NCBI GenBank assembly: GCA_017559845.1
Contig: JAFYQQ010000004.1
Coordinates: forward strand, 41,232-105,231
Length of the DNA: 64,000 nucleotides
Source: Bacteroidaceae bacterium
Lineage (GTDB): Bacteria > Bacteroidota > Bacteroidia > Bacteroidales > Bacteroidaceae
Direction of reading: 5' to 3'
Position numbers and translations under genes: made by a program. Below the pieces are notes generated by a model. It saw only the letters and a program-made list of their open reading frames with translations, was not told the DNA's origin and did not search any database. Below, piece by piece: positions 33,654 through 42,411 of this stretch. Numbering within the stretch: the first letter of the stretch is position 1; every line of letters begins with the position of its first letter.

Positions 33654-34910
33654 TTATCCCAAGAAACTGATGAGCACGCCTGCTGCAACGGCTGATCCGA
33701 TTACACCGCTGATGTTGGATGACATGCAGTAGTTCAGCACATGGTTCTTGGGGTCGTATTTGGTGCTGATGGTGTTGCACACACGACTTGCCATGGGCAC
33801 AGCAGAGAGGCCGGTGGCGCCGATGAGGGGATTCACCTTCTTCTTGGCGAAGAGGTTCCATGCCTTAGCCATGAAGATACCGCTTGCGATACTGAGGGCG
33901 AAGGCGCAGAATCCGCCGGCTACGATGCCGAGGGTCTGCACGTTGATGAAGGCGTCAACCGTCATGGTTGCACCCACGCAGAGGCCCAGGAAGATGGTGG
34001 CGGCATTCATCACACCGTTGCTTGCTGCATCGAACAGACGGCTTGTGTCGTTACCGATTTCTTTTACTAGGTTACCGAACATGAGCATACCTACGAGGCT
34101 CACGGCTGTGGGCACGAAAATGGCCACAATGGTGGTAACGGCAATGGGGAAGATAATCTTCAGCACGCGCATGTTCTTGATTTGCAGTGCGTCGGGGTAG
34201 AGCTTGTCCTGCTCTTTCATGTTGATTCGGAGTTCCTTCTCAGAGCAAAGCAGTCGCACCACCAAGGGGATGATTACAGGCACAAGAGCCATGTAAGAGT
34301 AGGCTGCAATGGCGATGGGACCGAGCAGGTGGGGGGCCAGTTTGATAGTGGTGAAGATGGCCGTGGGGCCGTCAGCACCGCCAATGATGCCAAGTGAGCC
34401 AGCCTCCTGGGGAGTGAAGCCCACGAGTAGAGAAATCAGCAGCACGGCAAAGATTCCCATCTGTGCGGCAGCGCCGAAGATGGCGAGCTTGAGGTTGCGC
34501 AGCATGGGGCCGAAGTCGGTGAGCGCACCCACGCCCATGAAGATGATGGGGGGCAGCAGTCCGCTCTTGATGAGTGCATAGTAGAGATAGTTCATCAGAC
34601 CCAGGTCGTGCGCAATCTCATGAAGAGGCATCGAATAGATGTTCTTCATGGTGGTCACTCCGTTCACGGTAACGGGCACCATGCCTTCTGAATCGGCCTG
34701 GATTACGCCCATACCGCCACCGGGGAAGTTGGCGATGAGTACACCGAAGGCGATGGGTACGAGCAGTAGGGGTTCGTATTTCTTTACGATTCCAAGATAG
34801 AGAAGCACAAAGGCCAGCAGATACATGACGAGGAACATGGGGTTCTCGCCAATGGCTCCGAAGGCGGTCATCTGATACAGCTTCTCAAGGATATCCATTA
34901 ACATTTCCAT
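33654..34910 (-). CDS. oadB: Na+-pumping decarboxylase beta subunit
   Basis: 418 residues with about ten hydrophobic segments, the membrane part of the biotin-dependent oxaloacetate (or related acyl-CoA) decarboxylase. MEMLMDILEKLYQMTAF opens the protein; GGADGPTAIFTT and the block SNISGVIGSAVAAG at the end are strongly conserved in OadB/GcdB/MmdB. It takes CO2 from carboxybiotin and couples its release to outward Na+ transport. Last gene of the oadG-oadA-oadB unit, 45 bases after oadA. Confidence 0.94.
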   Translation of the reverse strand: MEMLMDILEKLYQMTAFGAIGENPMFLVMYLLAFVLLYLGIVKKYEPLLLVPIAFGVLIANFPGGGMGVIQADSEGMVPVTVNGVTTMKNIYSMPLHEIAHDLGLMNYLYYALIKSGLLPPIIFMGVGALTDFGPMLRNLKLAIFGAAAQMGIFAVLLISLLVGFTPQEAGSLGIIGGADGPTAIFTTIKLAPHLLGPIAIAAYSYMALVPVIIPLVVRLLCSEKELRINMKEQDKLYPDALQIKNMRVLKIIFPIAVTTIVAIFVPTAVSLVGMLMFGNLVKEIGNDTSRLFDAASNGVMNAATIFLGLCVGATMTVDAFINVQTLGIVAGGFCAFALSIASGIFMAKAWNLFAKKKVNPLIGATGLSAVPMASRVCNTISTKYDPKNHVLNYCMSSNISGVIGSAVAAGVLISFLG

Positions 34911-34955
34911 AATTACTTGCTTTAACGGGGATTATGTGAATGACTTGACGTGGGA

Positions 34956-36800
34956 TTACTTGCGTGCGATCTTGATGATGGGATCGTCCTCCTCCACGCT
35001 GTCGCCGTTGTTTACCAGCACTGCGGTGAGGATGCCGTCGAAGTCGGCGCGGATGGCGTTATAGGTCTTCATGGCCTCAATGTAGCCGATGACGTCGCCA
35101 GCCTTCACTTCCTGTCCTACTGCGATCGGCTGTTCCTGTGCGTCCTTGGTGCGGAAGAACTTTCCTTCCAGCGGAGCCAGAATGTCTTCGCCCTCACCAG
35201 CAGCGGCAACGGGAGCGCCAGGGGCTGCTGTGGTGGCTGCGGGAGCCTCGGCACCGTAGGCGATGTTCACCTCGTAGGTCTGTCCGTTCACGCTCACCTT
35301 GATGCTCTTGGGCATATCGGCAGCGGCGGGAGCGTTCTTCTTGGCCTTGCGCTCGGCAAGGTCTTTCTCGAAGTCGGCCTTTGCCTTTCCGCTCTTGTAG
35401 GCCTCGTACTGAGAGGGGTGCATGCTGTACTCGAAGAGTTCTTCGTTGTCCTGACCAAGTTCCCATCCCTTTTCCTGCATCTTCTTCTTGTACTCTTCCA
35501 GGTCGTCGGGGTAATAGCTTTGGGGGTCGTTGGTCTCGAACTCGCGTCCTTCAGCCTTTGCCATGTCCTTCAGCTCCTGAGCTACGGGGCCGGGCAGCTG
35601 TCCGCTCTTGCCCAGGATCATGTCCCAGATGTTGTCGGCAATCATGCTCCAGCGCTCCTTGCCCTTTTCCATCTGAATGACGTTCATCAGCGCCAGGTTC
35701 TTCACATACTGTGAGAAGGGAGTAACCAAGCAAGGGTATCCCACCTTGGGCCATACGTAGGCCACCTCGTCGAACAGCTTCACCAGCAACTGGTCTGTGG
35801 TCAGTTCGGGCTGTCCGTTCTTCACCTTCCACTTGTTCAGAGACTTCAAGTTATCTTCCAAGTCGGTCATTAGGCTTCCCATCATACCACCGGGCAGACC
35901 GGGCTTCACCAGCAGAGAGTTGTTGATGTGGTTCAGTTCGGGGATATAATAGCCTAGGAAATCGTCGCACATTTCCTGAATCTGGGTGCGCACTTCCATG
36001 TAGGCTTCCATGTTGATGTCCTTCACCTTGAATCCGGCGTCCTTCAACATTTCCTGTACGGCAATGATGTCGGCGTGTCCGGTACCCCATGAAAGGGGAG
36101 CCATACCGCAGTCGATGTAGTCGCAACCGGCTTCTGCCACCTCAAGGATGGAAGCCATGTTGAAACCGGGTCCTGCGTGAGAGTGGTACTGCACCACGAT
36201 GTCCTTCTTGATGGCCTTGATGCCAGCAACAATCTTTCCGCAGCTTACGGGACGGCCGATACCGGCCATATCCTTCAGGCAGATTTCCTCGGCGCCTGCC
36301 TCAATGAACTGCTTGGCCAGATCTACATAGTATTCTACTGTGTGGATGGGGCTGTGGGTGATGCAGAGCGAAGCCTGGGCAATCATGCCAGCTTCCTTTG
36401 CGTATTGGATAGAGGGGATTACGTTGCGTGCATCGTTCAGACCGCAGAAAATACGGGTGATGTCTGTGCCCTGGGCTTTCTTCACCTTGTAGAACAACTG
36501 GCGGAGGTCCTTGGGACAGGGACTCATGCGCAGACCGTTCAGTGCGCGGTCCAACATGTGGGTTTGGATACCGGCCTCATGGAAGGGCTTGGTCCATTCG
36601 CGAACGCTCTTGTTGGGGTTTTCGCCATAGAGCAGGTTCACCTGTTCAAAACCGCCGCCGTTGGTTTCAACGCGGTCAAAGCATCCCATCCTGATGATGG
36701 CGGGAGCCACTTTTACCAATTGGTCTACACGGGGTTGGTACTTGCCCGCACTCTGCCACATGTCGCGGAATACGAGGCTGAATTTTACTTCTCTTTCCAT
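34956..36800 (-). CDS. oadA: Oxaloacetate decarboxylase alpha subunit with biotinyl domain
   Basis: 614 residues. Residues 1-280 are the HMGL-like carboxyltransferase barrel: LVFRDMWQS, CLKDMAGIGRP (carbamylated-Lys region) and the metal ligands YHSHAGPG. A linker domain (300-480) follows, then an Ala-rich hinge and a C-terminal biotinyl domain with EAMKTYNAI, where the biotin Lys sits; the residue after it is Thr rather than the usual Met or Leu. This is the layout of OadA and pyruvate carboxylase B, not of the MmdA type. It moves CO2 from oxaloacetate to biotin. Na+ export by OadB then uses it. Confidence 0.92.
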   Translation of the reverse strand: MEREVKFSLVFRDMWQSAGKYQPRVDQLVKVAPAIIRMGCFDRVETNGGGFEQVNLLYGENPNKSVREWTKPFHEAGIQTHMLDRALNGLRMSPCPKDLRQLFYKVKKAQGTDITRIFCGLNDARNVIPSIQYAKEAGMIAQASLCITHSPIHTVEYYVDLAKQFIEAGAEEICLKDMAGIGRPVSCGKIVAGIKAIKKDIVVQYHSHAGPGFNMASILEVAEAGCDYIDCGMAPLSWGTGHADIIAVQEMLKDAGFKVKDINMEAYMEVRTQIQEMCDDFLGYYIPELNHINNSLLVKPGLPGGMMGSLMTDLEDNLKSLNKWKVKNGQPELTTDQLLVKLFDEVAYVWPKVGYPCLVTPFSQYVKNLALMNVIQMEKGKERWSMIADNIWDMILGKSGQLPGPVAQELKDMAKAEGREFETNDPQSYYPDDLEEYKKKMQEKGWELGQDNEELFEYSMHPSQYEAYKSGKAKADFEKDLAERKAKKNAPAAADMPKSIKVSVNGQTYEVNIAYGAEAPAATTAAPGAPVAAAGEGEDILAPLEGKFFRTKDAQEQPIAVGQEVKAGDVIGYIEAMKTYNAIRADFDGILTAVLVNNGDSVEEDDPIIKIARK

Positions 36801-36893
36801 ATTTTTCTTTTACCTTAATTTTTTTTGATGATTAAAAAGGGCGTGGAACTAATGTCTGCCCTAAAGAATTATGGGTTGTGCAATGTGGTTGTC

Positions 36894-37154
36894 TTAGATT
36901 TTCTTGGCAGAAGCCACATGGCCTTTTCCGCCAGTAATCTGTTTTACAACTTCCTGCAAAACAGCCATTGTGCCTGCGTCAATTGTAGCGGGTGCAGCGG
37001 CTGCCGCTTTCTTTGGAGCCACAACCTCTTCGGGGGCTACCTTGTTCACGAAATTGATGAGCAGCTTGCCGCCGCTGATCAGAATCATAAGGATGAGGAA
37101 GACAGTACTCATGCCCACCACCATCAGTTGGATTCCTAAACCGATATTTTCCAT
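36894..37154 (-). CDS. oadG: OadG-like gamma subunit
   Basis: 86 residues: a single N-terminal TM helix (about 8-30, LMVVGMSTVFLILMILISGG) and an Ala/Pro/Lys hinge followed by a short helical tail with VLQEVVKQITGG. The small gamma subunit ties OadA to OadB and binds Zn2+ in known enzymes. First gene of the operon, 93 bases before oadA. Confidence 0.8.
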   Translation of the reverse strand: MENIGLGIQLMVVGMSTVFLILMILISGGKLLINFVNKVAPEEVVAPKKAAAAAPATIDAGTMAVLQEVVKQITGGKGHVASAKKI

Positions 37155-37198
37155 AAATAAATATATGTGATATATGATTAAAATTCACGAAATTGCGA

Positions 37199-37206
37199 CA
37201 AAGTTA
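37199..37206 (-). promoter_or_regulatory. -7 element TAACTTTG for the oad operon
   Basis: Minus-strand GTAACTTTGTCGC, 45 bases before oadG. No clear -33 TTTG. Confidence 0.5.
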
Positions 37207-37243
37207 CAAAAAAAAATGCAATTTTGGGCTATTTCATGGGGCT

Positions 37244-37609
37244 TTATTGGCGTGCGAAATCCATTTTTATGCCAATTTCATCGCATTGGGCTTTCATGGG
37301 TGGGTTTTCCTTGAAGATGGAAAGCGTAAGGTGGTTGATTTGGGGGAAAGTGTCCATCAGCGATTGGCCTGAGCGGTACACCAAATGTTCCAGAAGCTGG
37401 CTGGGAGTGTCAAGTTGTTGAGCTATACATGATACGATATCAGCATAGTTTATCGTACCACTAAGTTGGTCGTCAAGATATGCTTCAGGGGCGCAGTCGA
37501 ACTCCGCTTCCATGCTGACATAGAACCATGCTCCCACAATGCGTTCTTGGGGGAGCACACCATGTCGGGCATGGATGCGCAGACGTTCTATCTTGATGGT
37601 TGCGGTCAT
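37244..37609 (-). CDS. folB: Dihydroneopterin aldolase
   Basis: 121 residues, the usual FolB size. IKIERLRIHARHGVLPQER carries the conserved opening with the active-site Glu, and FDCAPEAYLDDQLSGTINYADI and the later LLEHLVYR block match the family. It splits dihydroneopterin to 6-hydroxymethyl-dihydropterin in folate synthesis. Its start overlaps the stop of the upstream fusion gene by 4 bases, so the dnaA-fusion-folB trio is one operon. Confidence 0.92.
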   Translation of the reverse strand: MTATIKIERLRIHARHGVLPQERIVGAWFYVSMEAEFDCAPEAYLDDQLSGTINYADIVSCIAQQLDTPSQLLEHLVYRSGQSLMDTFPQINHLTLSIFKENPPMKAQCDEIGIKMDFARQ

Positions 37610-38841
37610 TCTTCTTCCAGTGGGGCGTTGGGCAGATAGCGTTTCAGAGCGCGTACCACACCAGTTGTCCAGGAGTTTATGTTGTCGCTGTCAAGTTCCA
37701 ACGAACTGACAAGCTTTATCACATGGTCAATGGGCATGCGGTAACGGAGCACACCGCTGATGAGCTTGGCGTAGTTCCAATATTCGGGGTTGAATTTCTC
37801 GCTTAGTCCCTCTACGGTAGTCTTGTAACCACGTTTGTTCTCGAACTGGAAATCGTAGCGTTTCTGCCCGTTGCGGCTTGTGTGTTTGATGATGCGTCCG
37901 CTGGAAACACTCTTTGGCAGCATGATACCCTCTTCGTCATCCATCAGTCCTGTGAAGATTTCATATGGATAACCTTCATATAGACCCACAAACGCCACCC
38001 ATTTCTCGCGTTTGTTTTGGAAGCGTACGACGTCACATTCCAGCACGTCTGGGCGGACTTCCAAGATGGGAAGTGTTGGGCTGATTTGTGAAGAACTGAG
38101 AAAACCTTGTCTAAATAGCGATTCGGAAAGGGTTGCTGACATGGCTTCATTGGCATCCTTGGTGTATCTGCATTCTGTGAACACTTGTGCAAGTGTTTCT
38201 TTGCTGTTCTGTTCCACGAAAGCTTTGTTCTCGGGCAGACTTTCTTTGTATTCGTACAGGTTGTCGATACGTTCGGCGGAGTAGGGCTGGTATGTTTCTT
38301 GATGCACAAATGCCTCCAATGGAAGGCGGTCTGTCAAGGCTGGCTCCTCATCCGGCCATCCAACCGTAAGTGTGGCTACAGGCATGACGAGTGCGGGCAA
38401 CTTGAGGGTGTCTATTATGCCTTGAGTCATATAAACCGTTGTACCAAGGAAGCAGATGCCCAGTCCGGCTTCTTCTGCAAGATTGCTGAACGTCTGTGCA
38501 TAGAGCAAAGCGTCTGTGGCGGCATTTTGGTAGCTTAGCAGATTGTCGTATCCGGGTGTTGCTTTTCTTGCGTTGCACCAGTCTGTGGTTCTTCTGAAGT
38601 CTGCGCATATTGTCAGCACTACGGGTGCTTGTGTAACCATCGGTTGGTTGAAATGAAATGGGGCAAGTCGTTTCTTCATCTCTTCATCACGGGTTACAAT
38701 CACACTATAGAGTTGCAGGTTGCCCATTGTCTGGGTGCGGGCAGAATCTTCTAATAACTGATTCAGCAGCTCATCGGTGATGGGCTGCTGATTATATTTT
38801 CGTATGGTACGTCGGGTCTTGATGTTCATCATTGTAGACAA
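37606..38841 (-). CDS. Nitroreductase fused to a class II ribonucleotide reductase C-terminal domain
   Basis: 411 residues in one unbroken frame. Residues 4-245 are an NfsA/FRP-type nitroreductase: IKTRRTIRKYNQQPI with FMN-binding Arg, ARTQTMGNLQLYS, and GLGICFLGTTVY. Residues about 255-405 (EVRPDVLECDVVRF, WVAFVGLYEGYPYEIFTG, KRYDFQFENKRGYKTTVEGL, YAKLISGVLRYRMPIDHV, WTTGVVRALKRYLP) match the C-terminal region I know from adenosylcobalamin-dependent RNRs of Bacteroidota, which follows their catalytic barrel. The barrel itself is absent, so RNR activity is impossible. It overlaps dnaA by 13 bases and folB by 4. The joined protein's role is unknown. Confidence 0.85.
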   Translation of the reverse strand: MSTMMNIKTRRTIRKYNQQPITDELLNQLLEDSARTQTMGNLQLYSVIVTRDEEMKKRLAPFHFNQPMVTQAPVVLTICADFRRTTDWCNARKATPGYDNLLSYQNAATDALLYAQTFSNLAEEAGLGICFLGTTVYMTQGIIDTLKLPALVMPVATLTVGWPDEEPALTDRLPLEAFVHQETYQPYSAERIDNLYEYKESLPENKAFVEQNSKETLAQVFTECRYTKDANEAMSATLSESLFRQGFLSSSQISPTLPILEVRPDVLECDVVRFQNKREKWVAFVGLYEGYPYEIFTGLMDDEEGIMLPKSVSSGRIIKHTSRNGQKRYDFQFENKRGYKTTVEGLSEKFNPEYWNYAKLISGVLRYRMPIDHVIKLVSSLELDSDNINSWTTGVVRALKRYLPNAPLEEE

Positions 38842-40238
38842 AGTTTTTCTTCAATGAGTTTCAGTGTATCACGGAGTTTTTTGCTCACTTTCAATTTATT
38901 CTCGATGTTCTTTATACCGTGGCTTACCGTTGCATGGTTGCGGTTTCCCAACAATGTGCCTATACGGCTTATAGTAAGCGTGGTATGTTTTTGTGCCAGG
39001 TACATGCTCAGCTGGCGTGCCTCAACGATGTCTGCTTTTCTGGTCTTGTTGTAGACGTCTTCCTGGCGGATGTTACAGCAAGCGCAGGTCTCCTCCACAA
39101 TCTTGTCAATGGTGATGTTGCGCTTGTTGATTGCCGGTTTGCTGTGCTTGAGAATGCGCTTGGCGAACTCAAGGTCAACCACTTTCTTATTATATACGAT
39201 GGAATTGGCAAGCAGGCTATGTACGACACCTTCCAATTCGCGCACACTTTCACTAACATGTTCGGCGATATAGTTGATGACATCCTTGCCGATGTTCAGT
39301 CCATCGTGTTGTATCTTGCTTGTCAATATGGCTTGTCTGAGTGCTTCTTCGGGCTTTTCCAATTCTGCAATCAATCCCCATTTGAAACGGGTGAGCATGC
39401 GGTCTTCCATTCCGGATAATGCGTGTGGGGGACGATCGCTGGTCAGGATAATCTGTCTTCCGTTCTGATGCAGATGGTTGAAGATATGGAAGAATGTGTT
39501 TTGGGTGCCCTTCAATGATGCAAATTCTTGTACGTCATCAATGATAAGCGTATCAATGCTCTGGTAGAAGTTGATAAAATCATTCACCGTATTATGGCGT
39601 ACAGAATCAGTGTATTGCACCTGGAATAGGTGGGCGCTTACATATAGCACACGTTTGGCGGGATAAAGTTGTTTAAGGCGTGTGCCAATTGCATTGACAA
39701 GATGGGTCTTGCCCACACCGCTCGGTCCGTATATGAATAAGGGATTGAATGTCTGTTGGTTGGGGTGCTCAGCAATAGCCATACCTACAGAACGGGGCAG
39801 TTTGTTACTGTCTCCTGCAATGAAGTTGTCGAAATTCAACTTTGTATTTAGTTGTGAATCTAAATCCTGTGCAGGAGCACTTGCCTGCAATATATTCGGG
39901 CTTTGGTTGGCAGTTCTGTTACCGGTTGCGTTCTCAACAAAAGGACTTCTGTCACTTTCCTGTTCAACCAAGGAAGAAGAGGTTATCTTAACGATGTAGT
40001 TCAGACGTGTCTTCTGGCCGAAAAAACGGAAAATGGCGGCATATACAAGCTTACGGAAATTCTGTTCAATATATTCATAGAAGAACTGGCTGGGTACATA
40101 TAAGGTAAGCAGCCCAGACTCGGCATCGTATGACTTGAATTTAGTCGGTACGAACCATGTCTGGAATTGTTGCTCGTTCAAGTTGCTTTGAATAAAACTT
40201 AAACAATTCTGCCACAATATTTGTGGTGCTTCTGCCAT
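38829..40238 (-). CDS. dnaA: Chromosomal replication initiator DnaA
   Basis: 469 residues. Domain I is 1-85 (LWQNCLSFIQSNLNEQQF), linker II 86-130, AAA+ domain III with Walker A GPSGVGKT (171-178) and LIIDDVQ, and domain IV with the DNA-binding NRNHATVSHGIKNIENKL near the end. It opens the origin with ATP. First gene of a three-gene unit. No cluster of TTATNCACA boxes is visible in the 380 bases upstream. Confidence 0.97.
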   Translation of the reverse strand: MAEAPQILWQNCLSFIQSNLNEQQFQTWFVPTKFKSYDAESGLLTLYVPSQFFYEYIEQNFRKLVYAAIFRFFGQKTRLNYIVKITSSSLVEQESDRSPFVENATGNRTANQSPNILQASAPAQDLDSQLNTKLNFDNFIAGDSNKLPRSVGMAIAEHPNQQTFNPLFIYGPSGVGKTHLVNAIGTRLKQLYPAKRVLYVSAHLFQVQYTDSVRHNTVNDFINFYQSIDTLIIDDVQEFASLKGTQNTFFHIFNHLHQNGRQIILTSDRPPHALSGMEDRMLTRFKWGLIAELEKPEEALRQAILTSKIQHDGLNIGKDVINYIAEHVSESVRELEGVVHSLLANSIVYNKKVVDLEFAKRILKHSKPAINKRNITIDKIVEETCACCNIRQEDVYNKTRKADIVEARQLSMYLAQKHTTLTISRIGTLLGNRNHATVSHGIKNIENKLKVSKKLRDTLKLIEEKLCLQ

Positions 40239-40617
40239 GTCTTCCTTATTTTATATATTAAATTGTATTTCTTTTCTAAGGTGTACTTATCCCTTTTTCG
40301 ACTGCAAATTTCGGTATAAAAAACCATATTACAAAATCTGGCTTTAAACCAGACATCTTTAGCAAATCAATTGCAAATTATTGTTAATCAAAGATACTTA
40401 GCCCATTCGTTATAGCACGATTTATTTTGCCTGTTTTGAGATTTTAACTATTTGATATTTAGTTTGTTTGTTGTAATTGGGTTTTATATAGCGATTCTTT
40501 CTATGTGTGTGTAAGTTTCAGATTTTTTATAAATTAGCCAACCTTCCGACTATGCTTTTAGGAAGGTTGGCTATTTAGATTAAATTTAAATAGAGTGAAA
40601 TCGGGGTGCTTTTTGCC
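40239..40617. other. Intergenic region upstream of dnaA
   Basis: A+T-rich, no gene. It contains a strong hairpin (40535-40573) and TTATCCCTT, a poor DnaA-box match. No tandem 13-mers stand out. Confidence 0.5.
40535..40573 (-). terminator. Perfect 13-bp hairpin downstream of the mlaD-like gene
   Basis: TAGCCAACCTTCC and GGAAGGTTGGCTA, loop 13. T-content after it is only moderate. Confidence 0.65.
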
Positions 40618-41508
40618 TTATTCTTCCTTTTTGCCAAAAACAGAGAAGTGAACGTAACGTTTTGGACGCGCTTTCAAGTCTTTCATCAGCTCGTTTGCGC
40701 TGTTTGCTGTCTCAGACAAATTGTTGTAAAGGGTAGGGTCGTTCATAAATTTGCCCAACGTTCCTTGAGGATTCTGCATTTGGGCTATCATGTTGTTTAC
40801 GTTGTTCACCGTTGCCGTGATTCCATTAAGGGTTGTCTGCAAGTCAAGCTGGTTCAAGTTGTTCGTAAAGGTTACGATATTTTCTCCTGCTTGATTGAAA
40901 GTTTTTGCCATTTGTGGCATGTCCTTTGTCAGCAGCTTGTTCAGTTGGATTGAGCTTTGGTTCAGATTGGCAGTCAGTTCTTCTGCATTGTGTAGGATTT
41001 GTGCAAGGGCGGGATCTGCCGCAATGCGGTTGAGTGCGGCAAGAAGAGAATCCATTTTGGCCAAAATGGGTTCTACTTGAGGAATCATGGCTGACGCCTT
41101 TTCCATCAGGCCATTTGACTCACCGCCTATAATGGTGTCACCTTCTGTATATGCATCTTCCACGTTTCCGGTCAGGTGCATGTTCAGCGTGCATCCTCCC
41201 AACATGGCCTCGTCCAGCGCCACTTTGCATCCTTTAGGTATGCGAAGGCTCCTGTCTACAGAGATTTCCACAATAACCTTTCCGGGGTTCATGTAGTCGT
41301 ATCTCACATCGCTGACTCTTCCAATGTCAAAGCCATCGGCAAATACTGTGCTGTTTTTGGTCAGTCCCTTGGCATTCTTGAATTGAAGGTAGTATACGGC
41401 ATCATTGTTGAAAATGCTCATTCCTTTCAGGAAATTAATACCGAAAAATAATACAATGAGGGCTATTGTGCCCATCAGTCCGATTTTAGCTTCTTTGGAT
41501 ATTTTCAT
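40618..41508 (-). CDS. MlaD/MCE-domain lipid transport protein
   Basis: 296 residues: TM helix 10-27, one MCE domain (about 38-115, NAKGLTKNSTVFADGFDIGRV), then a long helical region with KMDSLLAALNRIAAD and Asn/Gln-rich heptads. MCE proteins form hexamers that carry phospholipids between membranes together with MlaE/MlaF-type ABC parts, which are not in this window. It overlaps the amidase gene by 4 bases, a common Bacteroidales arrangement tying lipid traffic and wall turnover. Confidence 0.88.
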   Translation of the reverse strand: MKISKEAKIGLMGTIALIVLFFGINFLKGMSIFNNDAVYYLQFKNAKGLTKNSTVFADGFDIGRVSDVRYDYMNPGKVIVEISVDRSLRIPKGCKVALDEAMLGGCTLNMHLTGNVEDAYTEGDTIIGGESNGLMEKASAMIPQVEPILAKMDSLLAALNRIAADPALAQILHNAEELTANLNQSSIQLNKLLTKDMPQMAKTFNQAGENIVTFTNNLNQLDLQTTLNGITATVNNVNNMIAQMQNPQGTLGKFMNDPTLYNNLSETANSANELMKDLKARPKRYVHFSVFGKKEE

Positions 41509-42254
41509 AACTTGTTCTTATATGCTTTGAATCCTTTGTAAATACTTCTTGCTAGCGCCTTCTGTCCGGCTGCACTTTTCAGATAGCGTTCTTCGTCGGG
41601 GGTGCTGATATATCCCAGTTCCACCAGTGCGCTCGGCATGCTTGTCTCTCGCAATACCAAAAAGCCGGCCTGGAACACTCCTTTGTTCTTTCTGCCTGCG
41701 GTTGCGGCAAATTCCTGTTGTACGTTTTTGGCGAACATCACACTCTTTTCCATGTTCTGGTCTTGCATGAACTCGAAAATGATGTAGCTTTCGCTGCTTG
41801 AAGGGTCAAAACCTTCGTAGTGTGTCTTATAGTTCGACTCCAAGGTGATGACGCTGTTCTCCCTTTTAGCCACTTCTAGATTTTCCGCAGCCTTGTGCAT
41901 ACCCAGCGTATAAGTTTCTGTTCCTCTTGAAATTCGTCCCTTGGGTAGACTGTTGGTATGGATGCTTACGAATAAGTCTGCTTTAGCTTTGTTGGCAATG
42001 TTTGCTCTTTCGCTGAGTTCAACAAAAACGTCTGTCTTTCGTGTAAAGATTACCTTGACATCTGGGAAATTTGCCTTTACCATTTCGCCAAATGCCAGTG
42101 CTACGGCCAGATTTATGTCTTTTTCCTTGCTGTTCTTGCCAATGGCTCCTGCGTCTTTCCCTCCGTGTCCAGGGTCAATGACGAGTGTGAATGCCTGTGC
42201 GTATATGCTTGCCAGAAGCAGGAATAAAATGGTCGTTATTCTTTTCATTGTCAT
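41505..42254 (-). CDS. N-acetylmuramoyl-L-alanine amidase (Amidase_3)
   Basis: 249 residues; signal peptide about 1-21. Zn-binding and catalytic blocks of Amidase_3: IDPGHGGKDAGAIG (His), SIHTNS (His) and SALVELGYIS (catalytic Glu), with another Glu near KDINLAVALAFGEM. It cuts the amide between MurNAc and the stem peptide in the periplasm, probably in cell separation. A consensus promoter lies upstream. Confidence 0.93.
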   Translation of the reverse strand: MTMKRITTILFLLLASIYAQAFTLVIDPGHGGKDAGAIGKNSKEKDINLAVALAFGEMVKANFPDVKVIFTRKTDVFVELSERANIANKAKADLFVSIHTNSLPKGRISRGTETYTLGMHKAAENLEVAKRENSVITLESNYKTHYEGFDPSSSESYIIFEFMQDQNMEKSVMFAKNVQQEFAATAGRKNKGVFQAGFLVLRETSMPSALVELGYISTPDEERYLKSAAGQKALARSIYKGFKAYKNKL

Positions 42255-42265
42255 TTTTTCTGCCG

Positions 42266-42296
42266 CAAAGGTAATGATTTTTTGTGATTCACCAAA
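42266..42296 (-). promoter_or_regulatory. Promoter of the amidase-mlaD unit
   Basis: Minus strand: -33 TTTG (42296-42293), spacer 19, -7 TACCTTTG (42273-42266). Confidence 0.75.
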
Positions 42297-42355
42297 ACAT
42301 TATATATTATAAGGTGTTAAAATGAACAAATCAATAGCTTTACAATTAACCATTC

Positions 42356-42399
42356 AAAAAGCAAGAGGCATCCAGTGCTGGTGCCTCTTGCTTTTTTTT
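42356..42399. terminator. Strong terminator downstream of the serine palmitoyltransferase gene
   Basis: AAAAAGCAAGAGGCA pairs perfectly with TGCCTCTTGCTTTTT, T run of 8 on the plus strand and 5 on the minus strand; works both ways. Confidence 0.85.
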
Positions 42400-42411
42400 G
42401 AATTGTGCGGA

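Noticed and set aside
40239..40617. Replication origin next to dnaA
   Set aside because: No cluster of DnaA boxes (TTATNCACA) and no tandem A+T 13-mers; one weak TTATCCCTT is not enough. GC skew would be needed.
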